Below, piece by piece: positions 1 to 6,504 of a stretch of DNA of 11,942 bases (position 1 is its first letter; each line of letters opens with the position of its first letter). Below the pieces are notes generated by a model. It made no database searches. It was not told the origin of the DNA and saw only the letters and a program-made list of their open reading frames with translations. Location: positions 1 to 11,942 of the forward strand of contig JAJZJJ010000035.1 in NCBI GenBank assembly GCA_021810175.1. The letters are read 5' to 3'. This stretch comes from Acidobacteriota bacterium (lineage in GTDB: Bacteria > Acidobacteriota > Terriglobia > Terriglobales > Acidobacteriaceae). Both the position numbers and the translations under genes were made by a program.

Positions 1-112
1 CGGTGGTGCTCCCGGAGCCGCGCCGCTGCCCGGCGATCCGCTTCGCCCCACCCCATAGCCGGCCGACATCCCGCTCCGTGAGAAGATATTCCTTCTCACG
101 GAGCGACTACCT
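1..112 (+). other. Unresolved end of an upstream region
   Basis: No gene can be assigned with confidence. Two plus-strand frames are open from the window edge. One ends at a TAG at 56-58 and would give a Gly/Pro/Ala-rich tail (GGAPGAAPLPGDPLRPTP). The other runs from position 3 to a TGA at 114-116 and ends in SRSDYL. The first is in the same frame as the photolyase, so the TAG at 56-58 is the last in-frame stop before it. The second would overlap the proposed photolyase CTG start as CTGA, an arrangement that allows translational coupling. Neither tail is recognisable, and either could be chance in such GC-rich sequence. Confidence 0.25.
74..103 (+). promoter_or_regulatory. Perfect 12-bp hairpin covering the photolyase ribosome-binding site
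   Basis: CTCCGTGAGAAG (74-85) and CTTCTCACGGAG (92-103) are exact reverse complements around a 6-nt loop, ATATTC. The last four bases of the right arm, GGAG at 100-103, are the only good Shine-Dalgarno sequence before the photolyase, 9 nt from the CTG at 113. As RNA the hairpin would hide that site. No T-run follows on either strand, so it is not a standard intrinsic terminator. As DNA it could also be a palindromic operator. The structure is seen directly; the role is inferred. Confidence 0.6.
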
Positions 113-1543
113 CTGACGACTGCGGCCTCCCAATCCGTTCTGCTTTGGTTTCGGCTCGACTTGCGGCTCGGCGACAACGCCGCTCTTGCCGCCGCTCTCG
201 CTACGGGCCTTCCCGTGATTCCCATCTTCCTCTGGGATTCCGAACACGACAACGCCATCGCACCCGGCGCCGCTTCCCGCTGGTGGCTGCATCATTCGCT
301 GCTTCGCCTGGTCCAGTCCCTCCAGGCTCACGGATCCCGGCTCATCGTCCGCCGCGGCCCTTCCGCCCTCACACTCGCCGCTCTGGCCCGCGAAACCGAA
401 TCCGCACGCATCTTCTGCAACCGGGTCGTCAACCCAACGGCCCCCAGCGACACCAGCCTCGCCGGCCGGCTCCGCGCGGAGGGAATTTCCCTCGAAACCT
501 GCACACCCAGCCTCCTCTTCGAGCCTGGCTCCATACGCAACACCTCCGGCGGCCCATTCCAGGTCTTTACTCCCTTTTGGCGTGCCTGCCTCAATCAGCG
601 TGCCTCCATCCCCGCGCCGCTCGACGCTCCGCAGCATATTCCTCCGTCCCCGTCCTGGCCGCGTTCGCTCACCGTCGCAGACCTCGATCTGGAGCCTCGC
701 ATCGACTGGGCTGCCGGCATTCGCGCCGCCTGGTCCCCCGGAGAAGCCGCCGCGCTTTCCCGACTGCAATCCTTCCGGCCCTCCCTCACCGAATACGCCA
801 CCGAGCGCGATCGTCCCGATCACGAAGGCAGTTCACGCCTCTCGCCCCATCTCCACTTCGGCGAAGTTAGCCCCGCCCGCATCTGGCATTCGCTCGCCGG
901 GTGCCCTGGCGCCGAGCCATACCTCCGCCAGCTTGCCTGGCGCGAGTTCGCCCATCACCTCCTCAGCGAATATCCGCACACTCTCCAGCAGCCGTTCCAG
1001 CCGCAATTCCGTCACTTCCCCTGGCGTAGAAATCGGCGTCTCCTTCGCGCCTGGCAAAAGGGACGCACCGGCTATCCCATCGTGGATGCCGCCATGCGCG
1101 AGCTCTGGACCACCGGCTGGATGCACAATCGCGCCCGCATGATCGTCGCATCATTTCTGGTCAAGCACCTGCTCATTCCATGGCAGGATGGCGCTGCCTG
1201 GTTCCTCGACACGCTCGTCGACGCCGACCTCGCCAACAACACCATGGGCTGGCAGTGGGTCGCCGGCTGCGGGGTCGATGCCGCACCCTATTTCCGGATC
1301 TTCAATCCTGTGCTGCAGGGAGAAAAATTCGATCCTCAGGGCGACTACGTCCGCCGCTGGCTTCCCGAATTAGGTGCGCTTCCGGCTGAACACATTCACC
1401 AGCCATGGAACGCGCCCCCGCTGGTTCGGACAGCAGCCGGCGTGCACCTGGACTCGAACTGGCCGCTCCCGATCGTCGATCACGCGCAAGCCCGCGCCGC
1501 TGCCCTCGCTGCCTTGTCTGAGATGAAAGCCGCTGCCCGATAA
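113..1543 (+). CDS. phrB: Deoxyribodipyrimidine photolyase (class I CPD photolyase)
   Basis: A light-driven repair flavoprotein that splits cyclobutane pyrimidine dimers using FADH-. From a CTG start it is 476 aa, against 472 for E. coli PhrB. The N-terminal alpha/beta antenna domain opens with VLLWFRLDLRLGDN, and the C-terminal FAD domain carries HLHFGEVSP, LAWREF, GRTGYPIVDAAMREL, GWMHNRARMIVASFLVKHLL, GWQWVAGCGVDAAPYFRIFNP and QGEKFD. Trp304, Trp357 and Trp380 align with the E. coli electron-transfer triad W306/W359/W382, so the enzyme should be photoreducible. There is no ATG, GTG or TTG between the in-frame stop at 56-58 and the conserved first strand. A TTG at 161 would delete that strand. 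CTG at 113, with GGAG 9 nt upstream, fits best; a sequencing error upstream is the alternative. The stop is 7 nt from the end of convergent coaD. The antenna cofactor cannot be told from sequence alone. Confidence 0.93.
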   Translation: MTTAASQSVLLWFRLDLRLGDNAALAAALATGLPVIPIFLWDSEHDNAIAPGAASRWWLHHSLLRLVQSLQAHGSRLIVRRGPSALTLAALARETESARIFCNRVVNPTAPSDTSLAGRLRAEGISLETCTPSLLFEPGSIRNTSGGPFQVFTPFWRACLNQRASIPAPLDAPQHIPPSPSWPRSLTVADLDLEPRIDWAAGIRAAWSPGEAAALSRLQSFRPSLTEYATERDRPDHEGSSRLSPHLHFGEVSPARIWHSLAGCPGAEPYLRQLAWREFAHHLLSEYPHTLQQPFQPQFRHFPWRRNRRLLRAWQKGRTGYPIVDAAMRELWTTGWMHNRARMIVASFLVKHLLIPWQDGAAWFLDTLVDADLANNTMGWQWVAGCGVDAAPYFRIFNPVLQGEKFDPQGDYVRRWLPELGALPAEHIHQPWNAPPLVRTAAGVHLDSNWPLPIVDHAQARAAALAALSEMKAAAR

Positions 1544-1550
1544 GTCCGTT

Positions 1551-2036
1551 TCAGCGCCGCGCCTTGGCCTTCAGCCGGTCCACCACAAACCGCGGCACCA
1601 GACCGTCCACAGAGCCGCCCAGCTCAAATACCTCTTTCACCAGCCGCGAGCTCACAAATGAATACTGCGCGTCCGGCATCAGAAAGATTGTCTCCACGTC
1701 CGGAGACAGCCGCCGATTCATCAGCGCCATCTGAAATTCGTATTCGTAATCGCTGATCGCACGAATCCCGCGCACCACGGCATGGGCGCGCTGTTCCCGG
1801 GCAAAGTCCACCAGCAGGCCGTCGAACGTCGAAACAGATACGTTCTCGAACGCAGCCGTGCCTTCCGTCAGCATGCCCACCCGCTCCTCCACCGAAAACA
1901 GCGGACTCTTCGCTGAATTGCGCAGAATCGCCACCACCAGGTGGTCGAAGATCTTCGAGGCACGGGCAATCAAATCCAGATGACCGTTGGTCAGCGGATC
2001 GAAGCTGCCCGGATAAATGGCCTTTACGGTATTCAC
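1551..2036 (-). CDS. coaD: Phosphopantetheine adenylyltransferase
   Basis: Catalyses the reversible transfer of AMP from ATP to 4'-phosphopantetheine, giving dephospho-CoA, the penultimate step of CoA synthesis in the cytoplasm. The product is 161 aa (E. coli CoaD is 159). It shows the nucleotidyltransferase signature GSFDPLTNGH at residues 10-19 with the catalytic His19, a Lys43 in the loop after strand 2 (SAKSPLF), VVRGIR around Arg89, YEYEFQMALMNRRL, and SFVSSRLVKEV at 126-136. The frame stays open to 2102, but family alignment puts the start at the GTG at 2036 (MNTVKAIYPGS). The Shine-Dalgarno there is weak. It lies 78 nt downstream of the LacI-family gene on the same strand and could be its distal operon partner. 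Its end converges on the photolyase with a 7-nt gap and no terminator hairpin visible. Confidence 0.95.
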   Translation of the reverse strand: MNTVKAIYPGSFDPLTNGHLDLIARASKIFDHLVVAILRNSAKSPLFSVEERVGMLTEGTAAFENVSVSTFDGLLVDFAREQRAHAVVRGIRAISDYEYEFQMALMNRRLSPDVETIFLMPDAQYSFVSSRLVKEVFELGGSVDGLVPRFVVDRLKAKARR

Positions 2037-2114
2037 GCAGTTGAATTCTACCCGGTTTCCAGGCGCTAAGACGCCAGTCGCGAACACTGCGCACCGGCAC
2101 AACCACCATCCCGA

Positions 2115-3251
2115 TCAGCCGGCTGGCTTCTCTGCCGTTTTTGCGGCCAATGGAGAGGGCTCCAGTTTGCGCGCCGGACCCGTCGACTCGCGCACAATCA
2201 GCTCCGGCTCCATCACAATTTCCGCCGGCCAATCCTGCTCCGGATTGGCAATCCGCTCCAGCAGCACCTGCGCCGCCTTCAACCCCATCTCCCGCAGCGG
2301 CTGCTTCACCGTCGTCAGGCTCGGCCGGGCAAAGGCGGCTGTGATAATGTCGTCGAAACCCACCACCGAGATATCTCCCGGAACCTCCAGCCCCACATCG
2401 CAAATCGCCCGCACCGCGCCGATCGCTGAGATGTCGTTGAAGCAGAAGACAGCCGTGAAATCCCGCCGATTCGCCAGCAGCCGTTTCATCTCTTCATATC
2501 CGGCCAGTGGCGACTGCCCCGCTTCGTGCAGTTCCATGCACAACTCCGGCGCCACTTCGATCCCCATCTCAGCCGCGACATTCACAATGCTCTTCCACCG
2601 GTACTTTGCATCCGTAATGCCGTGCGCGCCCTTCATAAACGCGATCCGCTGGTGCCCCAGATCGCGCAGATGGTTCAATGCCAGCCGCGCCGCCTGATCG
2701 TGGTCAATCACCACATTCGTCACGCCCTGTCCCGCATTGTGCGAAGAAACCGCCACCGTCGGCACCGATACATGAACTTCCGCAGGAGTATCCAGCAGCA
2801 GCAGTCCGTCCACCGCACGCTCCATCAGCCGTCTGGAATACTCATCCACCAGTTCGCGGCGTCGATAATGGCTCGCAGTGACGTAGAAATAATGGGATTT
2901 CAGCAGGTGCTTCTCGATGGCGTTCATCACCACCGGAAAATATCCGTCGCTCAGATCCGGCACAATCACGCCCACGGACATGCTGCGGCTGTTGCGCAGC
3001 GACCGCGCAAAGTAATTCGGCCGATAGTGAAACTTCCTCGCCGCTTCCAGCACCCGCTCCCGCGTATGCTGCGGAATCGACCGCCCCGCCGGCGAGTTAT
3101 TCAGGACCAGCGATACCGTCGTCTGCGAGAGCTCAAGGTATTGAGCCAGCTGCTTCAGGTTCAGCGTCCGTCGCTCCGGCGCCGATCGCCCGCCAGCTCC
3201 GTCCTGGGTGCGGCTCGATGGAATCGCGGCTTCCTTCTTCCCCTGGATCAT
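2115..3251 (-). CDS. LacI-family transcriptional regulator
   Basis: A DNA-binding regulator of about 378 aa. The helix-turn-helix lies at about residues 31-50 (NLKQLAQYLELSQTTVSLVL), followed by the hinge segment YRPNYFARSLR at 77-87. A periplasmic-binding-protein-like effector domain starts at SVGVIVPDLSDGYF and runs to the conserved VGFDDIITAAFARPSLTTVKQPLREMG. These domains usually bind sugars or similar small molecules and act as dimers. The ligand here is not predictable. I chose the first ATG (3251), preceded by GGAA at short spacing; a TTG at 3278 would add nine residues. Unusually, about 30 residues precede the helix-turn-helix, where the family normally has a handful. It sits 85 nt downstream of the mutase on the same strand, so it may be cotranscribed with it and may respond to a related metabolite, which is inference. 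Confidence 0.9.
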   Translation of the reverse strand: MIQGKKEAAIPSSRTQDGAGGRSAPERRTLNLKQLAQYLELSQTTVSLVLNNSPAGRSIPQHTRERVLEAARKFHYRPNYFARSLRNSRSMSVGVIVPDLSDGYFPVVMNAIEKHLLKSHYFYVTASHYRRRELVDEYSRRLMERAVDGLLLLDTPAEVHVSVPTVAVSSHNAGQGVTNVVIDHDQAARLALNHLRDLGHQRIAFMKGAHGITDAKYRWKSIVNVAAEMGIEVAPELCMELHEAGQSPLAGYEEMKRLLANRRDFTAVFCFNDISAIGAVRAICDVGLEVPGDISVVGFDDIITAAFARPSLTTVKQPLREMGLKAAQVLLERIANPEQDWPAEIVMEPELIVRESTGPARKLEPSPLAAKTAEKPAG

Positions 3252-3259
3252 TCTGTTCC

Positions 3260-3274
3260 GGAAGCCCCGCTTCC
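3260..3274. repeat. 15-bp GC-rich dyad before the LacI-family gene
   Basis: GGAAGC (3260-3265) and GCTTCC (3269-3274) are perfect inverted arms around CCC. The dyad ends 8 nt upstream of the chosen ATG of the minus-strand regulator gene. It could be an autoregulatory operator or a small RNA hairpin at the ribosome-binding site. It lacks the central CG typical of LacI-type operators, so operator status is weak. Confidence 0.3.
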
Positions 3275-3336
3275 CCAAAAGTCGATGTCGGCAGGCTTCA
3301 CGTTCATTACAGGAACAATATCAGAGTCGGCCTCGG

Positions 3337-5121
3337 TCATGCTTCTTCCCATTCTCCGAAAACATCGCCGAGCGCCCCGCAAATCTCGCCCAGCGTCGCA
3401 TATGCCCGCACGCAGTCAAGAATGTACGGCATCGTGTTCGCCGCCGAAAGCCGCCCTGCCGCGCCCTCCGGCTCCTGCTCCGCCGCTTTCCGGAGCGCCT
3501 CCAGCGAGCGCCTCACCGCATCCCCGGAACGCTGCGCTCTCAGCTTCTTCAGCTTGGCCGTCTGCGCCTCGCGCACGCTCTCCCCGATATACAGAATCTC
3601 CGGCGGCGGCTCGTCGATCGCGTACCGGTTCACCCCCACGATGATCTTCTCGCCCGCCTCCACTGCCCGCTGATACGCATAGCTCGCTTCGGCAATCTCC
3701 TTCTGCGGATACCCGGCTTCAATCGCCTTCACCATCCCGCCCATCGCGTCCAGCTTTTCAAAATACCTGTGCGCGCCCTGCTCCATATCGAGCGTCAGCT
3801 TTTCCACGAAGTAAGACCCGCCCAGAGGATCCACCGCCTCCGTCACTCCGGATTCATGCGCCAGAATCTGCTGCGTGCGCAGAGCGATGCGCGCCGCATC
3901 CTCTGTCGGCAGCGCCAGGGCTTCGTCGTAGGCGTCCGTATGCAATGACTGCGTGCCCCCCATCACCGCCGCCAGCGCCTGCAATGCCACCCGCGCGATA
4001 TTGTTCATCGGCTGCTGTGCCGTGAGCGAGACGCCCGCCGTCTGCGTGTGAAACCGCATCCATGCCGATCGCGCCTTCTTTGCTCCAAATCGCTCCGTCA
4101 TCGTGCGGTACCATACCTTCCGTGCCGCCCGGTACTTCGCGATCTCCTCGAAGAAATCGTTGTGCGCGTTGAAAAAGAAACTTAGCCGCGGAGCAAAATC
4201 GTCCACCGCCAGGCCGCGCCGCAGCGCCCACTCCACATATTCCACGCCGTCGTAGAGCGTGAATGCCAGCTCCTGCAGCGCCGTCGATCCCGCCTCGCGA
4301 ATGTGATACCCCGAAATCGAGATCGGATTGAACCTCGGCGTTTCCCGCGCTCCGAACTCCAGCGTATCCACCACCAGCCGCATCGATGGCTTCGGCGGAT
4401 ACACATACTCCTTCTGCGCGATGTACTCCTTCAGAATGTCATTCTGCAGAGTCCCCGAGAGCTTCGCCCAGTCCGCCCCCTGCCGCTCCCCCACCACCAG
4501 ATACATCGCCCACAGCACCGCCGCCGGCGAGTTGATGGTCATCGAAACCGTCGTCGTATCCAGCCGGATCCCGGCGAACAGCGTCTCCATATCCTCCAGC
4601 GAATCGATGGCCACGCCGCACTTGCCCACTTCGCCTTCGCTGCGCGCGTCGTCCGAATCGCATCCCATCAGCGTCGGCAGATCGAAGGCCACCGAAAGCC
4701 CGCCCGCTCCCCCGGCCAGCAGATATTTGTAACGCTCATTGGTCTCTTCTGCCGACGCGAATCCGGAAAACTGCCGCATCGTCCACAGCCGCCCGCCATA
4801 TCCCGTCGAATGGATGCCCCGCGTGTACGGTGGCTCGCCCGCTTCGCCCAGGTACGCCGCCCGATTCTCCACCCAGTCCTCCGGCAGATCGGCCTCCGTA
4901 TACAGCCTTCGCACCGCAGCTCCGGAGATCGTTGTGAATCGCGCGTTCCCCTGCTCGTCCAGATTCACTCCGGTCGCCGCGCCCACAGTCTGTTCCGGAG
5001 CTTTGCGCAGCGCCGGCCGCAGGGTCTCCTCCTCCCAGCGCAGCTCCGCCGCGGATGGATGCCGCCCCTCTGCCGCCTCGTGCACCGCGGAATCGCTCGG
5101 TCTGACGTCTTTATCCGGCAT
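3337..5121 (-). CDS. Acyl-CoA mutase large subunit, isobutyryl-CoA-mutase-like (MCM family)
   Basis: The substrate-binding TIM-barrel subunit (594 aa) of a coenzyme-B12-dependent acyl-CoA mutase, which moves a carbonyl-CoA group to the neighbouring carbon by a radical mechanism. Family motifs include [64 protein letters not shown] (His273, equivalent to His244 of Propionibacterium MCM), [12 protein letters not shown] and GGTQSLHT. The cobalamin-binding domain (DxHxxG) is absent, so a separate small subunit is needed; none is encoded here, nor a MeaB-type chaperone. Substrate-discriminating positions are Phe118 and Gln236 where MCM has Tyr89 and Arg207. Phe/Gln is the isobutyryl-CoA mutase pattern, and the 2-hydroxyisobutyryl enzyme has Ile/Gln. 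Start: ATG 5121 has GGAGAGG 7 nt upstream; an in-frame GTG at 5208 would add 29 unconserved residues. Automated pipelines would probably label it methylmalonyl-CoA mutase. Confidence 0.9.
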   Translation of the reverse strand: MPDKDVRPSDSAVHEAAEGRHPSAAELRWEEETLRPALRKAPEQTVGAATGVNLDEQGNARFTTISGAAVRRLYTEADLPEDWVENRAAYLGEAGEPPYTRGIHSTGYGGRLWTMRQFSGFASAEETNERYKYLLAGGAGGLSVAFDLPTLMGCDSDDARSEGEVGKCGVAIDSLEDMETLFAGIRLDTTTVSMTINSPAAVLWAMYLVVGERQGADWAKLSGTLQNDILKEYIAQKEYVYPPKPSMRLVVDTLEFGARETPRFNPISISGYHIREAGSTALQELAFTLYDGVEYVEWALRRGLAVDDFAPRLSFFFNAHNDFFEEIAKYRAARKVWYRTMTERFGAKKARSAWMRFHTQTAGVSLTAQQPMNNIARVALQALAAVMGGTQSLHTDAYDEALALPTEDAARIALRTQQILAHESGVTEAVDPLGGSYFVEKLTLDMEQGAHRYFEKLDAMGGMVKAIEAGYPQKEIAEASYAYQRAVEAGEKIIVGVNRYAIDEPPPEILYIGESVREAQTAKLKKLRAQRSGDAVRRSLEALRKAAEQEPEGAAGRLSAANTMPYILDCVRAYATLGEICGALGDVFGEWEEA

Positions 5122-5454
5122 TGCCACGCCTCTCCAAACGTTCCAGCATAGGAGAGCGCCCCCTCGCCCGGCAAATTTCTGCTCCCGGCCCTCCCGATCC
5201 CGCGCCACGCTTCGAACGGAAATCGTACCCCGAGGTCCCGCGCAATCTGGGTTCCGGTCTCTGAACCACCTTCAGCGATCAACCTTTCATCCCATGCCCC
5301 ACGCTGTCCATCCCGTCAATTCAAACTGAACGAAGTGCAGCCGCCCGCCCTTGATGCGCTTCTTGTCATCTTCTGTTCATAATCCATTCACAACACTGCG
5401 AAACAACTGAGGCAGCCCCTTTCTGTATCCAAATCTGTCGATCGGGAGAAGTCG
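5122..5454. other. Divergent intergenic region between the mutase and a secreted protein
   Basis: This spacer of 333 bases must hold promoters for both flanking genes. At the left edge are the mutase ribosome-binding site and a candidate promoter. At the right edge GGGAG (5444-5448) is a good ribosome-binding site for the plus-strand gene. The AT-richer stretch around 5351-5400 (TTGATG, TTGTCA, CATAAT, TTCACA) is the likely plus-strand promoter zone, but no box pair has acceptable spacing. I see no cobalamin riboswitch, strong palindrome or terminator. Confidence 0.5.
5145..5174 (-). promoter_or_regulatory. Candidate promoter of the mutase gene
   Basis: On the minus strand, TTGCCG (complement of 5169-5174) and TATGCT (complement of 5145-5150) resemble -35 and -10 boxes, each 4 of 6 to consensus, with an 18-nt spacer. 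Transcription would begin near 5138, giving a leader of about 17 nt that just includes the GGAGAGG ribosome-binding site (5129-5135). A moderate match only. It would exclude the alternative GTG start at 5208. Confidence 0.3.
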
Positions 5455-6351
5455 ATGCCCGCCACTGGCAAAATCGCCACCGGAATCCTTGTCGCCGTTA
5501 TAGCCCTGCCCGCCTTCGGCCGCGCCGCCTCCACCCACCTCCCTGCGGAATCCCCCCGTGCGCTCGTCCGCGACGTTATCTATAACGAGCTGCATGACCG
5601 CGAACGCGACAGCCACTGGGAATATCTCAGCCATCGCATCACCTCGGACCAAAACGTCGTCCGGGAGCAGATCGAAACCACCAAAGGCCCCGTCTTCCGC
5701 ATCCTCGAGCGCAACGGCGCGCCCCTCAGTGCAGCCCAGCAAAAACAGGAAGACCTGCGCCTCGCAGCCTACATTCACGACCCCAGCGCCGTCAGCCGCA
5801 TCCTCCAGGATCACCTCGCCGACGAATCCCGCCTGGCCAACATCATGCGGCTGCTGCCCCAGGCCTTCACTTACCGCTACGACGGCCCTCCTTCCGGTGA
5901 CATCGTGCGGCTTTCCTTCAAACCCGATCCCTCCTACACGCCTTCCACCTACGAGGCGCGCATCGTCCACGCCCTCGCCGGGACGCTCACCGTCAATCTG
6001 CGCTACCGGCGCATGGTGGAGATGCGCGGCGTCCTCATTCAGCGGGTCGATTTCGGCTTCGGCATCCTGGGTCATGTGGATCAGGGCGGCACTTTCGAGA
6101 TCCACCGCCTCCAGGTGAGCCCGCGTCACTGGAAGACTGACCTGGTCGACGTCCATGTACAGGGCCGCATTCTCATGCTCAAGACCGTCAGCAAGGATGA
6201 GCGCGAGGTCCGCTCCGACTTCCGTCCGGTCCCGCTCAACCTCTCGCTCGCCGAGGCCAAAAACATGCTCCTCGATATCAACAGTCAGGATGTCCAGGCC
6301 CAGCTCGCCTCCGACAGTGGTACACCGGCGCCGCTGCATACGGCGCGTTAG
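5455..6351 (+). CDS. Secreted conserved hypothetical protein, possibly LolA-like
   Basis: Function unknown; 298 aa. The N-terminus has Lys6 and a hydrophobic stretch ILVAVIALPAFG, then a plausible signal-peptidase site near AFGRA-AS (about residue 25), so export to the periplasm is likely. The first half (30-135) is charged and helical in character. The second half (138-260) alternates short hydrophobic strands and turns, including IVHALAGTLTVNLRYRRM, GVLIQRVDFGFGILGHV, GGTFEIHRLQV and VDVHVQGRILML. This resembles the open beta-sheet of LolA/LolB-like lipid-binding proteins, judged by eye only. The ATG at 5455 has GGGAG 6 nt upstream. It stands alone and converges on the next gene. Confidence 0.8.
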   Translation: MPATGKIATGILVAVIALPAFGRAASTHLPAESPRALVRDVIYNELHDRERDSHWEYLSHRITSDQNVVREQIETTKGPVFRILERNGAPLSAAQQKQEDLRLAAYIHDPSAVSRILQDHLADESRLANIMRLLPQAFTYRYDGPPSGDIVRLSFKPDPSYTPSTYEARIVHALAGTLTVNLRYRRMVEMRGVLIQRVDFGFGILGHVDQGGTFEIHRLQVSPRHWKTDLVDVHVQGRILMLKTVSKDEREVRSDFRPVPLNLSLAEAKNMLLDINSQDVQAQLASDSGTPAPLHTAR

Positions 6352-6429
6352 CTGGCTTTCGCCAATACCCATCGTCCTTCAGCCGGGGAGCCCATGTTGG
6401 GATGACGAATTCGCCCGCAATCGAAACAA

Positions 6430-6459
6430 AGGGCCGCGTGCAATTCTGCACGCGGCCCT
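6430..6459 (-). terminator. Intrinsic terminator of the minus-strand secreted-protein gene
   Basis: GGGCCGCGTGCA (6431-6442) pairs perfectly with TGCACGCGGCCC (6447-6458) around a 4-nt loop; an outer A-T pair makes 13 bp. Read on the minus strand the hairpin is followed by TTTGTTTC, the expected U-tract, and it begins about 45 nt after the stop codon at 6505. On the plus strand no U-tract follows, so for the gene ending at 6351 it would be a weak terminator at best. Confidence 0.85.
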
Positions 6460-6504
6460 GGAAAGAATCCGATTCAGCGTTCCTCTCGGAACTTTATCCG
6501 GCCA

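Noticed and set aside
74..103. Intrinsic terminator for a gene upstream of the photolyase
   Set aside because: The stem is strong but no T-run follows on either strand, and its right arm contains the photolyase ribosome-binding site.
3302..3316. GTTC-N7-GAAC as a LexA-type SOS box
   Set aside because: The alphaproteobacterial box is the direct repeat GTTC-N7-GTTC and the Gram-positive one has a 4-nt spacer. This inverted arrangement fits neither, and the nearby genes are not SOS genes.
5122..5454. Cobalamin riboswitch before the B12-dependent mutase
   Set aside because: No B12-box-like sequence or extended leader structure is visible, and the likely promoter leaves only a leader of about 17 nt.
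5377..6372. Minus-strand open frame of 331 codons opposite the secreted protein
   Set aside because: It lacks a ribosome-binding site and recognisable motifs. The plus-strand gene has a good ribosome-binding site and a signal peptide.
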